The position numbers and the translations under genes were made by a program. From the IMG/VR virus record IMGVR_UViG_3300010354_000714, positions 1 through 22,709 of that record: a DNA stretch of 22,709 bases. The stretch is one strand, 5' to 3'. Source of the DNA: a virus. Positions within the stretch are counted from its first letter, which is position 1; each line of letters opens with the position of its first letter. The notes beneath the pieces are model-generated. The model had not been told where the DNA came from. It searched no databases and worked only from the letters and a program-made list of their open reading frames with translations. Below, piece after piece: positions 15,011 through 22,597 of the stretch.

Positions 15011-18000
15011 ATGCCTGTTCAAAAATACTATAATATACCATTTATAGGTGAAAAATTAAAAGAATATAATAAAGTTTTTGACTCTAAAATTTTTAATATT
15101 AAATTTAAAAATAAAATAACTGGAAGCATTGAAGATCACAATTTAAATGATTTATTTTTTGAATATGTAGACATAACAAATAAATATTATGAAAAATTTT
15201 TATTTATTAGGATGTCTAATTATAACAATTCTAATATGTTTTTTGAAAAATTTTTAAATTCATTTGGAAAACATGGTATAGATTATAGTTTTTCACCATA
15301 TAAATTTGATGAGTTGTATTTTGAATTTAATCCATTTTATAAAAATTATTTTTTTAAATATATTGATTTATCTATAGCTAAATCAAATGAGCTTCAAAAT
15401 TTAGAAGAAAAATCAGAAGAAGAAAAAAATATTTTTTATAATGAATCTATGGAAATTTATAATAATTTGATATCTAGTATAGACAAGCTTAGAGATGATA
15501 TTATAAATATATATTCTAATAATAAAAACTCTAAACCTTTTATGATATCTAATGCTGATGATTTTGCAAAAAAAGTATTTAATTATTCATCATTTGATTC
15601 ATTGATTGATTCAGTTAATGTTTTTTTTGATATATTATATAGCAGAAATATTGTAAATATAATTAATTTAATTAATGAAAGATTTGGTGAAAAAAATTTT
15701 ACAAATAAACTATTTATTGAAAATATAAATAAAGAAATCCTCAATCCATCTAGTTACCCAGCAATAGGATATTATTTTAATGATAAGCCACAAAGCATAA
15801 TTCTAAATGCTGATTACATTAATTTTAATAGAATAAAAAATCTTCAAATTTTTAATTATTTTTTAACTTTAAATAAAGATGAGTGGATTTCAGAAGCATT
15901 AGTAAGTTTTGTTAGATTATTATTAGATCAAAAAAAACAAGAAGATATTGATTTAGTATTTATTAAATATGGAGATATATACATTAATAATGTAACTTCT
16001 AAAGATTTAGAAAATATTGATTTATTATTAAATAAACTTAAAATAAATTTTAATGATTTTTTAACTTATGAATTTTTTACAAATAAAAATAATAAAAAAA
16101 TTATTAATTCAATTGAAAATTTAGTTTCTTATGCGCATGATATTGTATATCCACAAATAATTTCTATTTTTTCAAATTCAATAGAAAATCTTAAAAATAA
16201 ATATATAAAAAATTTAAATTTACAAAATGATATTATAGATGATTTATTTTATCCTTTATATTCTAAAAATATTAATTCAAATTATTTATATGAAATTAAA
16301 TTTTTAACAACTAACCCTGCTAATAAAAATTCAATTCTTTCAAGGATGTTTATTGAGAATAAAGAATTTCTTTATTCAGTTAAAAAACAATTATCATTTT
16401 TTCCATCATTAAATATAAAAGGTACTTATTTTGAAATATTAAAAAATATAATTGACTTTAATAAAATTAAAGAAAATATAAATATTTTATTAAAATCTGA
16501 TAATAAAGAAATAGATTTGCTTCCGGCGTTTGACGATTATTTTTTAAGCATAAAAAATGAATATTTATCTAAAATAGAAAATATATATCTTAAAGGAGAT
16601 TTAAATTTAAATAACATAGTTGAATTAACAGCCGCAGATATTATATCTAAAAAAATTTTTGATATAATCAAATACATAGATGAGGACGAATACGAAGATG
16701 AGGATGAAGATTTTGAATATGACGAATTAGATACGACACCATCCGCTAGTAAGATTTATAATAACGTTCAAAACTTGAATCTTGTTTATTTAAAAATATT
16801 AAAATTTTCATCAAGAATAATTCTTTTAAATGGAAGAAATTATAAAGAATTTATAGAAGCAGAAAAAACAAATATTAAAAAAGAACCTACTGATAATAAA
16901 GAAATTGATGTAAATAATATAAACAAAGATAATGAAGTTTATAAAACATTATCTAAAATAATTTTAAATAATTTCAAAAAAGAAGGAGAAAATATAAAAG
17001 AAAATAAAGAAAATAGTTTAAATATTAAAATTTCAGAATTTTCTGATGAAACTTTATCAAACACATATATAACAAAAAAACTTTCATTTGAAAAAATATC
17101 CATATTATTAAATAATTTATATTTAAAAAATATTAATTCAAATATTATAGATACTTATTCTTTTTCTGAATTTTTGCATAATTTTAGACAAATTTTATTA
17201 GATAAAGATAAATCTTTAAAAATATTTAATTTTAAAATATATAAAATTTTATTATATTGGGTAAAGTTATTCTTATCTGAAAATGAATTAACTTCTGAAA
17301 AATTACTAGAAGATAATATTTTATTATTTTTAGAAAATATTTTGCTTATATTAAATATAATAGATAGTAATGCAACACTTAGAGCATCTGTATATAATTA
17401 TTTTAGTACAAATTCAATGTTATATAATTTTGAAGAAGATTTTATTAAAAAAAGTAAATATTCTAAAATAGAAACATTTAAAAACCTTTCTTCTCTTTTG
17501 TTTTTTTATCATAATTATGATTCAAGAGAATATTCTTCATTAAATCTTTTGATAAAAAAATCAAAATATTTAGACAAATTATATTTAAAACATTATCAAT
17601 TATTTTTAAAAAATTTTATTGAATTTTATTCAGTATTAAAAAAAGAAGAAATTAACTTTTTTGAATTAAAAGAAAAAATGTATAGTTTAATAGATGAGCT
17701 TTCATCTGAAACTAATATTGGAAAAGATAAAGTAGATAAACTTTTATCAAAAAATGATATAGAATCAATTTTATATTTTAACATGCAGTTTGATAAAATA
17801 ACTTTAACTGCTTTTGATTTTGATAATGCATTAGATTCTATGGGTGAAGTTTTTGACAAAAAATTAGTTTTATCTATGGATAGAGTTTTGTCAACATATA
17901 ATCAAATAGAAAGTATTAAATACTATATGTCTTATGCAAAGCCAAAAGAAGATATAGTTCTAGATAATAACTACTTATTTGATGCAAATAATAATTATAA

Positions 18001-18718
18001 ATTTAGATTTAGAACACTAGGAAATCTAGATCCTCAGCATTTTACAATTGGTGTAGAAATTGATTGCTGTCAAAGAATCGGAGGACCAGGGCAAGGCGCT
18101 GCTGTTGATTCATTTGTAAACTCAAAAGCAAGCGTTATAATACTAGAAATAAGCAGCGATGATAAAAATTGGTATGGTATAGCACAATCTTACTTTCATG
18201 TTGCCGATCTTGATGGTAATAAAATATTTATACTAGATAATATAGAAGCAGAAAAAAGAACAAATGATTATTTAAAAAGTTTAATTGGTTTTAACTTTGT
18301 TGAAGTATATGCAATTCTTGCAAAAGAACTTTTAAAAAAGGGTTTTAGCAAAGTTTTGTGTGGCAAGGATCATTCAAATGTAATAAATGAATTAGAATCT
18401 AGTTTTAAAACTATAAAATTAAAATCAGATCCAAGAAAATTTGAAGTAAAAAATATACCCAATGAATTTATATATACTGATTTTGATCCAAATAATTCCT
18501 ATGACTTAAGTGATCCAAACTTTAAAGTTCCAAATATAAATGGAACAATGTTTCTAACATCATCAAATTTAAATAAAAATATTTTATTAAAATTTTCAAA
18601 CTATATACTTTTAAAAAATGTAAATAATTTGAAAATTTTAAAATTAGCAAATTATTTATACAAAAATAATTTAACAGAATTTTCAATAAAAACATCGTTA
18701 TTAGAGAGGATTAAATGA
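15011..18718 (+). CDS. Giant AT-rich protein with C-terminal GNAT-like CCQR domain
   Basis: A 1235-aa protein with AAGGA six bases before the ATG. The first 950 or so residues are Asn/Lys/Ile/Phe-rich, mainly helical and very AT-rich at DNA level; arginine is encoded essentially only by AGA/AGG. An acidic patch lies at about 555-578 (DEDEYEDEDEDFEYDELD). I do not recognise this part. Residues about 998-1140 differ in composition and look like a compact alpha/beta domain: RFRTLGNLDPQHFTIGVEID leads into CCQRIGGPGQG (C1019, C1020), then strands (ASVIILEIS, WYGIAQSYFHV, KIFILDNIE) and a helix, VYAILAKELLKKGFSKVLCG. The order of paired strands followed by a helix resembles a GNAT acetyltransferase core, and a CCQ-G motif occurs in some GNAT-like domains of large mobile-element proteins; this is from memory. 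Coupled to the next gene by ATGA. Function unknown. Confidence 0.5.
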   Translation: MPVQKYYNIPFIGEKLKEYNKVFDSKIFNIKFKNKITGSIEDHNLNDLFFEYVDITNKYYEKFLFIRMSNYNNSNMFFEKFLNSFGKHGIDYSFSPYKFDELYFEFNPFYKNYFFKYIDLSIAKSNELQNLEEKSEEEKNIFYNESMEIYNNLISSIDKLRDDIINIYSNNKNSKPFMISNADDFAKKVFNYSSFDSLIDSVNVFFDILYSRNIVNIINLINERFGEKNFTNKLFIENINKEILNPSSYPAIGYYFNDKPQSIILNADYINFNRIKNLQIFNYFLTLNKDEWISEALVSFVRLLLDQKKQEDIDLVFIKYGDIYINNVTSKDLENIDLLLNKLKINFNDFLTYEFFTNKNNKKIINSIENLVSYAHDIVYPQIISIFSNSIENLKNKYIKNLNLQNDIIDDLFYPLYSKNINSNYLYEIKFLTTNPANKNSILSRMFIENKEFLYSVKKQLSFFPSLNIKGTYFEILKNIIDFNKIKENINILLKSDNKEIDLLPAFDDYFLSIKNEYLSKIENIYLKGDLNLNNIVELTAADIISKKIFDIIKYIDEDEYEDEDEDFEYDELDTTPSASKIYNNVQNLNLVYLKILKFSSRIILLNGRNYKEFIEAEKTNIKKEPTDNKEIDVNNINKDNEVYKTLSKIILNNFKKEGENIKENKENSLNIKISEFSDETLSNTYITKKLSFEKISILLNNLYLKNINSNIIDTYSFSEFLHNFRQILLDKDKSLKIFNFKIYKILLYWVKLFLSENELTSEKLLEDNILLFLENILLILNIIDSNATLRASVYNYFSTNSMLYNFEEDFIKKSKYSKIETFKNLSSLLFFYHNYDSREYSSLNLLIKKSKYLDKLYLKHYQLFLKNFIEFYSVLKKEEINFFELKEKMYSLIDELSSETNIGKDKVDKLLSKNDIESILYFNMQFDKITLTAFDFDNALDSMGEVFDKKLVLSMDRVLSTYNQIESIKYYMSYAKPKEDIVLDNNYLFDANNNYKFRFRTLGNLDPQHFTIGVEIDCCQRIGGPGQGAAVDSFVNSKASVIILEISSDDKNWYGIAQSYFHVADLDGNKIFILDNIEAEKRTNDYLKSLIGFNFVEVYAILAKELLKKGFSKVLCGKDHSNVINELESSFKTIKLKSDPRKFEVKNIPNEFIYTDFDPNNSYDLSDPNFKVPNINGTMFLTSSNLNKNILLKFSNYILLKNVNNLKILKLANYLYKNNLTEFSIKTSLLERIK

Positions 18719-19179
18719 ATCCAGCAAAATTAAAAGAAAGACAGATTGCAATAAAAGCAACACCATTGGGTGAAAGAAACACAATATATAATGCCGGAAG
18801 AAGGCAGCTTCCAAAAAATAATATTGGCATGGATAATCCAATAGATCAATCTTATTCTAATTTTTTTGAATATGAGCAAGAATTATCTGGAATAAAGCCT
18901 TCATCTGAATTATTTTCAATGTTAGAAGAAAACGAAAAAAAAGAAGAAACAGAAAATACAATATTAGATGAGAATACTGATAAAAATATTACTAATATTG
19001 AAAATAATATTGAGATAAATAATTCTTCGATAATTTTGGAAGAAGTAGATCATATTGTAACTACATCATTTGATTTTATAAGATGTGAATTTATAAAACA
19101 AGATGGAGAAAGGTGTAAAAGACAGGCTCCAAAAAATCATAAATTTTGCTCAAAACATAAAAATTTAACACTTATTTAA
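18715..19179 (+). CDS. Small protein with C-terminal zinc-binding motif
   Basis: A 154-aa protein whose ATG overlaps the stop of the 1235-aa gene, with GAGAGGA shortly upstream in that gene's 3' end. The N-terminus is basic (KLKERQIAIKATPLGER), the middle is acidic and Asn-rich, probably disordered. The last 30 residues form a likely zinc site: RCEFIKQDGERCKRQAP, then KNHKFCSKHK. The Cys-x9-Cys...Cys-x2-His spacing resembles the small 'C..G..C....C..H' zinc motifs (DUF5763-like) often found at protein termini in phages and bacteria; this is a tentative family link. Translational coupling suggests partnership with the 1235-aa protein, possibly as an adaptor that binds nucleic acid or protein through the zinc motif. 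Confidence 0.55.
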   Translation: MNPAKLKERQIAIKATPLGERNTIYNAGRRQLPKNNIGMDNPIDQSYSNFFEYEQELSGIKPSSELFSMLEENEKKEETENTILDENTDKNITNIENNIEINNSSIILEEVDHIVTTSFDFIRCEFIKQDGERCKRQAPKNHKFCSKHKNLTLI

Positions 19180-19196
19180 AATTTTAAAATATTAAT

Positions 19197-19238
19197 TATA
19201 ATATAGCATAGATTACTTATCTACTAAAGATAGTAATC
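19197..19238 (+). promoter_or_regulatory. Candidate -10 box and 5' mRNA hairpin
   Basis: TATAAT at 19197-19202 would place a transcription start near 19209-19211. An 11-bp hairpin with one bulged T begins exactly there: GATTACT-T-ATCT, loop ACTAA, AGAT-AGTAATC (19211-19238). No T-run follows, so it is not a terminator, and the GAGAG ribosome site of the next gene begins three bases later. A convincing -35 box is not visible, and TATAAT is common in AT-rich DNA, so the promoter part is weak; the hairpin itself is clear. Confidence 0.35.
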
Positions 19239-19250
19239 ATAGAGAGCGTC

Positions 19251-19472
19251 ATGAAAACTTTTAATACATCAGATTTATCACTAGCAGCCTACCTATCAAT
19301 GGTGGGTTTAAAACTATTGTTAGTAGAAAAAGATAATAAAAATAAATTTAATTTTGTTTTTGAAGATGAAAACTCTACAGCATCAAATCATGCAGTTTCT
19401 TTTTTAAACAGCGATTTTTTAAAATATGATAATCATGTAAGAAATTTAAAAAAAATGCTATACATAAAATAA
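19251..19472 (+). CDS. DUF5659-like small protein
   Basis: A 73-aa protein: FNTSDLSLAAYLSMVGLKLL, then FNFVFEDEN, a helix (NHAVSFLNSDFL) and a C-terminal KKMLYIK. The order of a short 'F-x-T-x-DL-x-LAA-x-L' helix, a beta hairpin ending in F-x-F, and a final LKxxLY segment resembles DUF5659-type proteins, which are small, of unknown function and found in phages and bacteria. The assignment is from memory of the pattern. GAGAG lies four to five bases before the ATG. It is preceded by a hairpin and followed directly by the AAGTTAA repeats, so it may form its own small transcript or head the fibre transcript. Confidence 0.55.
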   Translation: MKTFNTSDLSLAAYLSMVGLKLLLVEKDNKNKFNFVFEDENSTASNHAVSFLNSDFLKYDNHVRNLKKMLYIK

Positions 19473-19503
19473 GTTAAAGTTAAGTTAAAATTAAGTTAAA
19501 GTA
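19471..19503 (+). repeat. AAGTTAA direct-repeat array upstream of fibre gene
   Basis: Four copies of AAGTTAA (19471-19477, 19477-19483, 19482-19488, 19493-19499), followed by a degenerate AAAGTAAA. The first overlaps the stop of the DUF5659-like gene, and the array ends 24 bases before the ATG of the fibre-like gene. It might be a protein-binding site or mRNA leader element, or a product of slippage in AT-rich DNA. Confidence 0.6.
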
Positions 19504-19526
19504 AAAAATTATAATTTGGAGAAAAA

Positions 19527-21848
19527 ATGGCAAGACCGTTTCAAACAAAAATTACAGGTGGTCAGCAGCTTCTACAAGAAATAAGCATGAATGGTCCAGG
19601 CGGCTCTCGCGTCGTCGGAACCGGCGGCTTATCTGTAGACGCTAACGACGCATTAACAGTAGACTGGTCCGTTGTACCAGACAAAGAGAGTGTTGACAAC
19701 AGAGTATCTTCAGAAGAAGTTGCCAGAGCATCTGGTGACGTATCTTTAACAACCAGACTATCTACAGAAGAGGTTGCTAGAGCTTCTGATGACGCATCCT
19801 TAACTCTAAGACTTTCCACTGAGGAAGTTGCAAGAGCTTCTGCTGATGCATCATTAGTAGTCGTAGTATCTGCTGAAGTATCTGCTAGAGCATCTGGTGA
19901 CGAATCTTTAACCACAAGATTATCTTCTGAAGAAGTTGCTAGAGCATCTGATGACGCTTCTTTAACAGCCAGACTATCTACAGAAGAAGTTGCTAGAGCA
20001 TCTGATGATGCTTCTTTAGCTCTAAGAATCTCAACAGAAGAAACCTTCAGAGTTTCTGCAGATAATTCAATCGTTGTAAGAGTATCTGCTGAAGTATCTG
20101 CTAGAGCATCTGGCGATGCCTCACTATCTGGCAGACTAGCTCTAGAAGAGTCCTCCAGAGCATCTGGCGATGCCTCACTATCTGGAAGACTAGCTCTAGA
20201 AGAGTCCTCCAGAGCATCTGGTGATGAATCACTAACCTCTAGAGTTTCCACTGAGGAAGTTGCAAGAGCCTCTGAAGATGCCTCCCTAACTCTAAGACTT
20301 TCCACAGAGGAAGTTGCAAGAGCTTCTGCTGATGCATCATTAGTAGTTGTAATTTCTGCTGAAGTATCCGCTAGAGCATCTGGCGATGTATCTCTAACCT
20401 CTAGAGTTTCCACTGAAGAAATTGCAAGAGCATCTGGTGATAACTCCTTAGCAATCAGAGTTACAAACATTGAGACTGGTTTCGTACAAGGTGTTCAGTT
20501 CAAGGGATCACTTGCAGACTTTGCAGCAATACAGTCATACATTCTTGCAGAAGGTAACGTCTCCTCTGGAGATCTAACCTTTACCGATGCAACTGGTGGC
20601 GAAATTGATACAAATGGCTGGGCCTTCTATGACGAGCAGGGATATGATACCTATCTATTAGTAAGCCAGGCTCCAAATGCCTCTGTTGGTTTACTAGAGA
20701 TTGATCCAACAATCACCTCTCACTCATTGCTAAAGTTTGCAAACTACCAGGAAATCGCTGGATTAGTTTCAACAGAAGTTGCTCTAAGAGCTTCATCTGA
20801 TGAATCTATTGTTTCCAGACTATCCTCCGAGGAAGTTGCCAGAGCCTCTGGTGATGTATCTTTAACTGCAAGACTATCTTCCGAAGAAGTTGCCAGAGCC
20901 TCTGACGATGCTTCCTTAGCTCTAAGAATTTCAACAGAAGAAAGCTTCAGAGTTTCTGCCGATAACTCAATTGTTGTAAGACTATCTGCCGAAGTATCTG
21001 CTAGAGCCTCTGGTGATGCATCCTTAGCTGGTAGACTAGCCCTAGAAGAGTCCTCCAGAGCATCTGGTGATGATTCTCTCTCCGGTAGACTAGCTCTAGA
21101 AGAATCTTCAAGAGCTTCTGGTGATGAATCTTTAACTTCCAGAGTTTCTACTGAAGAAGTTGCAAGAGCATCTGAAGATGCCTCCCTAACTCTAAGACTT
21201 TCCACTGAGGAAGTTGCAAGAGCCTCTGGTGATGCATCCTTAACAACCAGACTATCTACAGAAGAAGTTGCTAGAGCATCTGATGATGCCTCTCTAACTC
21301 TAAGACTCTCTACCGAAGAAGTAGCTAGAGCTTCTGGTGATGAATCACTAACAACTAGACTATCTTCTGAGGAAGTAGCTAGAGCCTCTGGTGACGCATC
21401 CCTAACAACTAGAATTTCTTCTGAGGAAGTTGCTAGAGCTTCTGCTGATGCAAGCATCATGGATTCCATTGGTCCAACCAAGGTTCTATGGTTCAACGTA
21501 TCATCACTTCGTAGCGCAGGAACAACACTAGACCTAGGAAGCGAAACCAACATCACCAGCTATATTAAATATGGCGGATTTGATTGGACACAGGTTGCTT
21601 GGTCTGGCGGTGTAAGCGGTGGCTCACAGTCTAAAGAGTTTGCAATGCAGAGCCATGAAGTCTACGTTAACGGTATGTTACAGAGACCAGAAGGATCAGG
21701 TTCACCTGGATTCCCAGACATTATTACTGCAGCTGGCGCATACACCCCAAGTGGTGGCGACTACGTTCTAGTAAATAATGGAACTGTTGGTATCAAGTTT
21801 GCATTCGACCTTCTAGCAACAGACACTGTAAAAGTAATCTACAAGTAG
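19527..21848 (+). CDS. Fibre-like virion protein with 27 copies of an 18-residue repeat
   Basis: A 773-aa protein with GGAG five bases before the ATG. Residues 1-58 form an N-terminal domain (FQTKITGGQQLLQEISMNGP and a Gly-rich turn, ending in ALTVDWSVV), possibly the virion-attachment end. Residues 59-310 are 14 units of the type R-[LV]-S-[TS]-E-E-V-A-R-A-S-x-D-x-S-L-T-x. Residues 311-412 form an intervening globular domain (VQFKGSLADFAAIQSYILAE, TNGWAFYDEQGYDTYLLVS). Residues 413-646 are 13 more units, and 647-773 a C-terminal domain (HEVYVNGMLQRPEGS, ending TDTVKVIYK). The repeats carry hydrophobic positions spaced for a helical, probably trimeric, coiled-coil shaft, like those of phage fibres and whiskers. 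Codons are optimised as in the capsid gene, implying high expression. Tail fibre, whisker, neck or head fibre are all possible; receptor binding is not shown. Confidence 0.65.
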   Translation: MARPFQTKITGGQQLLQEISMNGPGGSRVVGTGGLSVDANDALTVDWSVVPDKESVDNRVSSEEVARASGDVSLTTRLSTEEVARASDDASLTLRLSTEEVARASADASLVVVVSAEVSARASGDESLTTRLSSEEVARASDDASLTARLSTEEVARASDDASLALRISTEETFRVSADNSIVVRVSAEVSARASGDASLSGRLALEESSRASGDASLSGRLALEESSRASGDESLTSRVSTEEVARASEDASLTLRLSTEEVARASADASLVVVISAEVSARASGDVSLTSRVSTEEIARASGDNSLAIRVTNIETGFVQGVQFKGSLADFAAIQSYILAEGNVSSGDLTFTDATGGEIDTNGWAFYDEQGYDTYLLVSQAPNASVGLLEIDPTITSHSLLKFANYQEIAGLVSTEVALRASSDESIVSRLSSEEVARASGDVSLTARLSSEEVARASDDASLALRISTEESFRVSADNSIVVRLSAEVSARASGDASLAGRLALEESSRASGDDSLSGRLALEESSRASGDESLTSRVSTEEVARASEDASLTLRLSTEEVARASGDASLTTRLSTEEVARASDDASLTLRLSTEEVARASGDESLTTRLSSEEVARASGDASLTTRISSEEVARASADASIMDSIGPTKVLWFNVSSLRSAGTTLDLGSETNITSYIKYGGFDWTQVAWSGGVSGGSQSKEFAMQSHEVYVNGMLQRPEGSGSPGFPDIITAAGAYTPSGGDYVLVNNGTVGIKFAFDLLATDTVKVIYK
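19701..20456 (+). repeat. First fibre repeat array, 14 x 54 bp
   Basis: Fourteen contiguous 54-bp units encoding 18 residues each, without indels. Typical units read RLSTEEVARASDDASLTL. Variants include two adjacent RLALEESSRASGD units and a RISTEETFRVSADNSIVV unit. Neighbouring copies often use different synonymous codons. Confidence 0.92.
20763..21464 (+). repeat. Second fibre repeat array, 13 x 54 bp
   Basis: Thirteen 54-bp units in the same register as the first array, starting with a divergent unit (LVSTEVALRASSDESIVS). Units 4-8 (RISTEESFRV through RVSTEEVARASED) repeat the order of units 7-11 of the first array, showing that a multi-unit block was duplicated. Confidence 0.92.
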
Positions 21849-21856
21849 TATAATAT

Positions 21857-21882
21857 CTCAAGAGAAATTTATTTCTCTTGAG
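21857..21882 (+). other. 11-bp hairpin upstream of terminator
   Basis: A perfect stem, CTCAAGAGAAA (21857-21867) with TTTCTCTTGAG (21872-21882), and a TTTA loop, eight bases after the fibre-gene stop. It lacks a T-run, so it probably protects the 3' end or marks RNA processing rather than terminating by itself. The real terminator begins eight bases later. Confidence 0.75.
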
Positions 21883-21889
21883 TAATATT

Positions 21890-21920
21890 AAGGGGTGGAG
21901 ATTAATCTCCACCCCTTTTT
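21890..21920 (+). terminator. Strong intrinsic terminator after the fibre gene
   Basis: A stem of AAGGGGTGGAGAT (21890-21902) with ATCTCCACCCCTT (21905-21917): 12 bp with a TTAA loop, or 13 bp if the loop is two bases. It is followed by TTT, a G and another run of seven T. One of the most GC-rich short elements in the non-coding DNA here. Confidence 0.92.
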
Positions 21921-21943
21921 GTTTTTTTAATTATGGAGAATAT

Positions 21944-22279
21944 ATGAAAAAAGAACTTTTAAATAAACTAAATATTATAGCTAATTCAGTAGATGTAGCA
22001 AAAACCGAATCTTCAAAATCAGATCTTTATTATGATGGTTATTTTGACTGTATGAAGGATTTACTATCTGATGATAATTCATTTTTTATGAATTTATTGG
22101 AAAAAAAATTTGAAGGAAAAGCAAAACAAGAAGCTTATGAAGATGTATCTTCTTTATTATCTAGTTTGAAAGTTTTTATAGAAAATTTACCAGAATTTTC
22201 AGCACAAGAAACTACTGATTTTTCAATTCACCCAAATGAAAGAGCTCAAAGATTCTTGGAAAGAAAGAGACAAGGATAA
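21944..22279 (+). CDS. Small helical protein (111 aa), unknown function
   Basis: The start is set at the ATG at 21944, five bases after GGAG (21935-21938). An upstream in-frame ATG at 21878 lies inside the hairpin-terminator region and would translate through it. The product begins MKKELLNKLNIIANSVD, a short version of the 'L-x2-IA-x2-LD' helix seen in other proteins here. It continues with YYDGYFDCMKDLLSDDNSFF and ends in a Lys/Arg-rich tail (NERAQRFLERKRQG). No membrane segment or catalytic motif. The following gene starts three bases after the stop. I do not recognise the family. Confidence 0.6.
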   Translation: MKKELLNKLNIIANSVDVAKTESSKSDLYYDGYFDCMKDLLSDDNSFFMNLLEKKFEGKAKQEAYEDVSSLLSSLKVFIENLPEFSAQETTDFSIHPNERAQRFLERKRQG

Positions 22280-22282
22280 AAG

Positions 22283-22597
22283 ATGCCTCCAACTTATATG
22301 ATATCTCCTGATGTTGTTTGTATGAATCGTGCAAAAAAAGATGCAGAAACTCATTACAAAAAATATATAGACTCTCTTGAAGAAATTTTAAAAAATAAAA
22401 ACTCTACTAAAATTAGATTAGAAATAAATAGAGCAAAACAGTGGATAAAAAAATATGAGGAATGGGCTATAAAGTGGCATAAAAAACATTATATAAAGTT
22501 GTCAGATTGCTATTCAAATATAGAAGACTCCCATATATCTGAAAGAGTTAGGCCGCCATCTGCTCCATTTTTAGATTTATATTCTGAGCTTACATAG
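22283..22597 (+). CDS. Small basic helical protein (104 aa), unknown function
   Basis: AAGGA overlapping the end of the previous gene provides the ribosome binding site, eight to nine bases before the ATG. The product is rich in Lys, Trp and Tyr: MPPTYMISPDVVCMNRAKKD, then two helices with INRAKQWIKKYEEWAIKWHK, and a Pro-containing C-terminus (RVRPPSAPFLDLYSELT). Paired Trp residues in amphipathic helices suggest a compact helical hairpin that binds protein or nucleic acid, but no family is recognised. Its 3' end overlaps the opposing gene by eight bases. Confidence 0.58.
   Translation: MPPTYMISPDVVCMNRAKKDAETHYKKYIDSLEEILKNKNSTKIRLEINRAKQWIKKYEEWAIKWHKKHYIKLSDCYSNIEDSHISERVRPPSAPFLDLYSELT

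Noticed and set aside
14964-15047. 27-codon ORF starting at ATG 14964 and overlapping the start of the 1235-aa gene
   Set aside because: No Shine-Dalgarno, begins just after the terminator stem and runs out of frame into the better-supported gene.
19562-21556. Two long reverse-strand ORFs (302 and 270 aa) with Ser/Ala/Glu repeats
   Set aside because: They mirror the fibre repeats: the biased codons of the forward gene happen to leave no stops on the reverse strand. No ribosome sites suit them and the repeats translate to low-complexity sequence.
21878-21943. Upstream ATG at 21878 for the 111-aa protein
   Set aside because: It would translate through both arms of a strong terminator, while ATG 21944 has a well-spaced GGAG.
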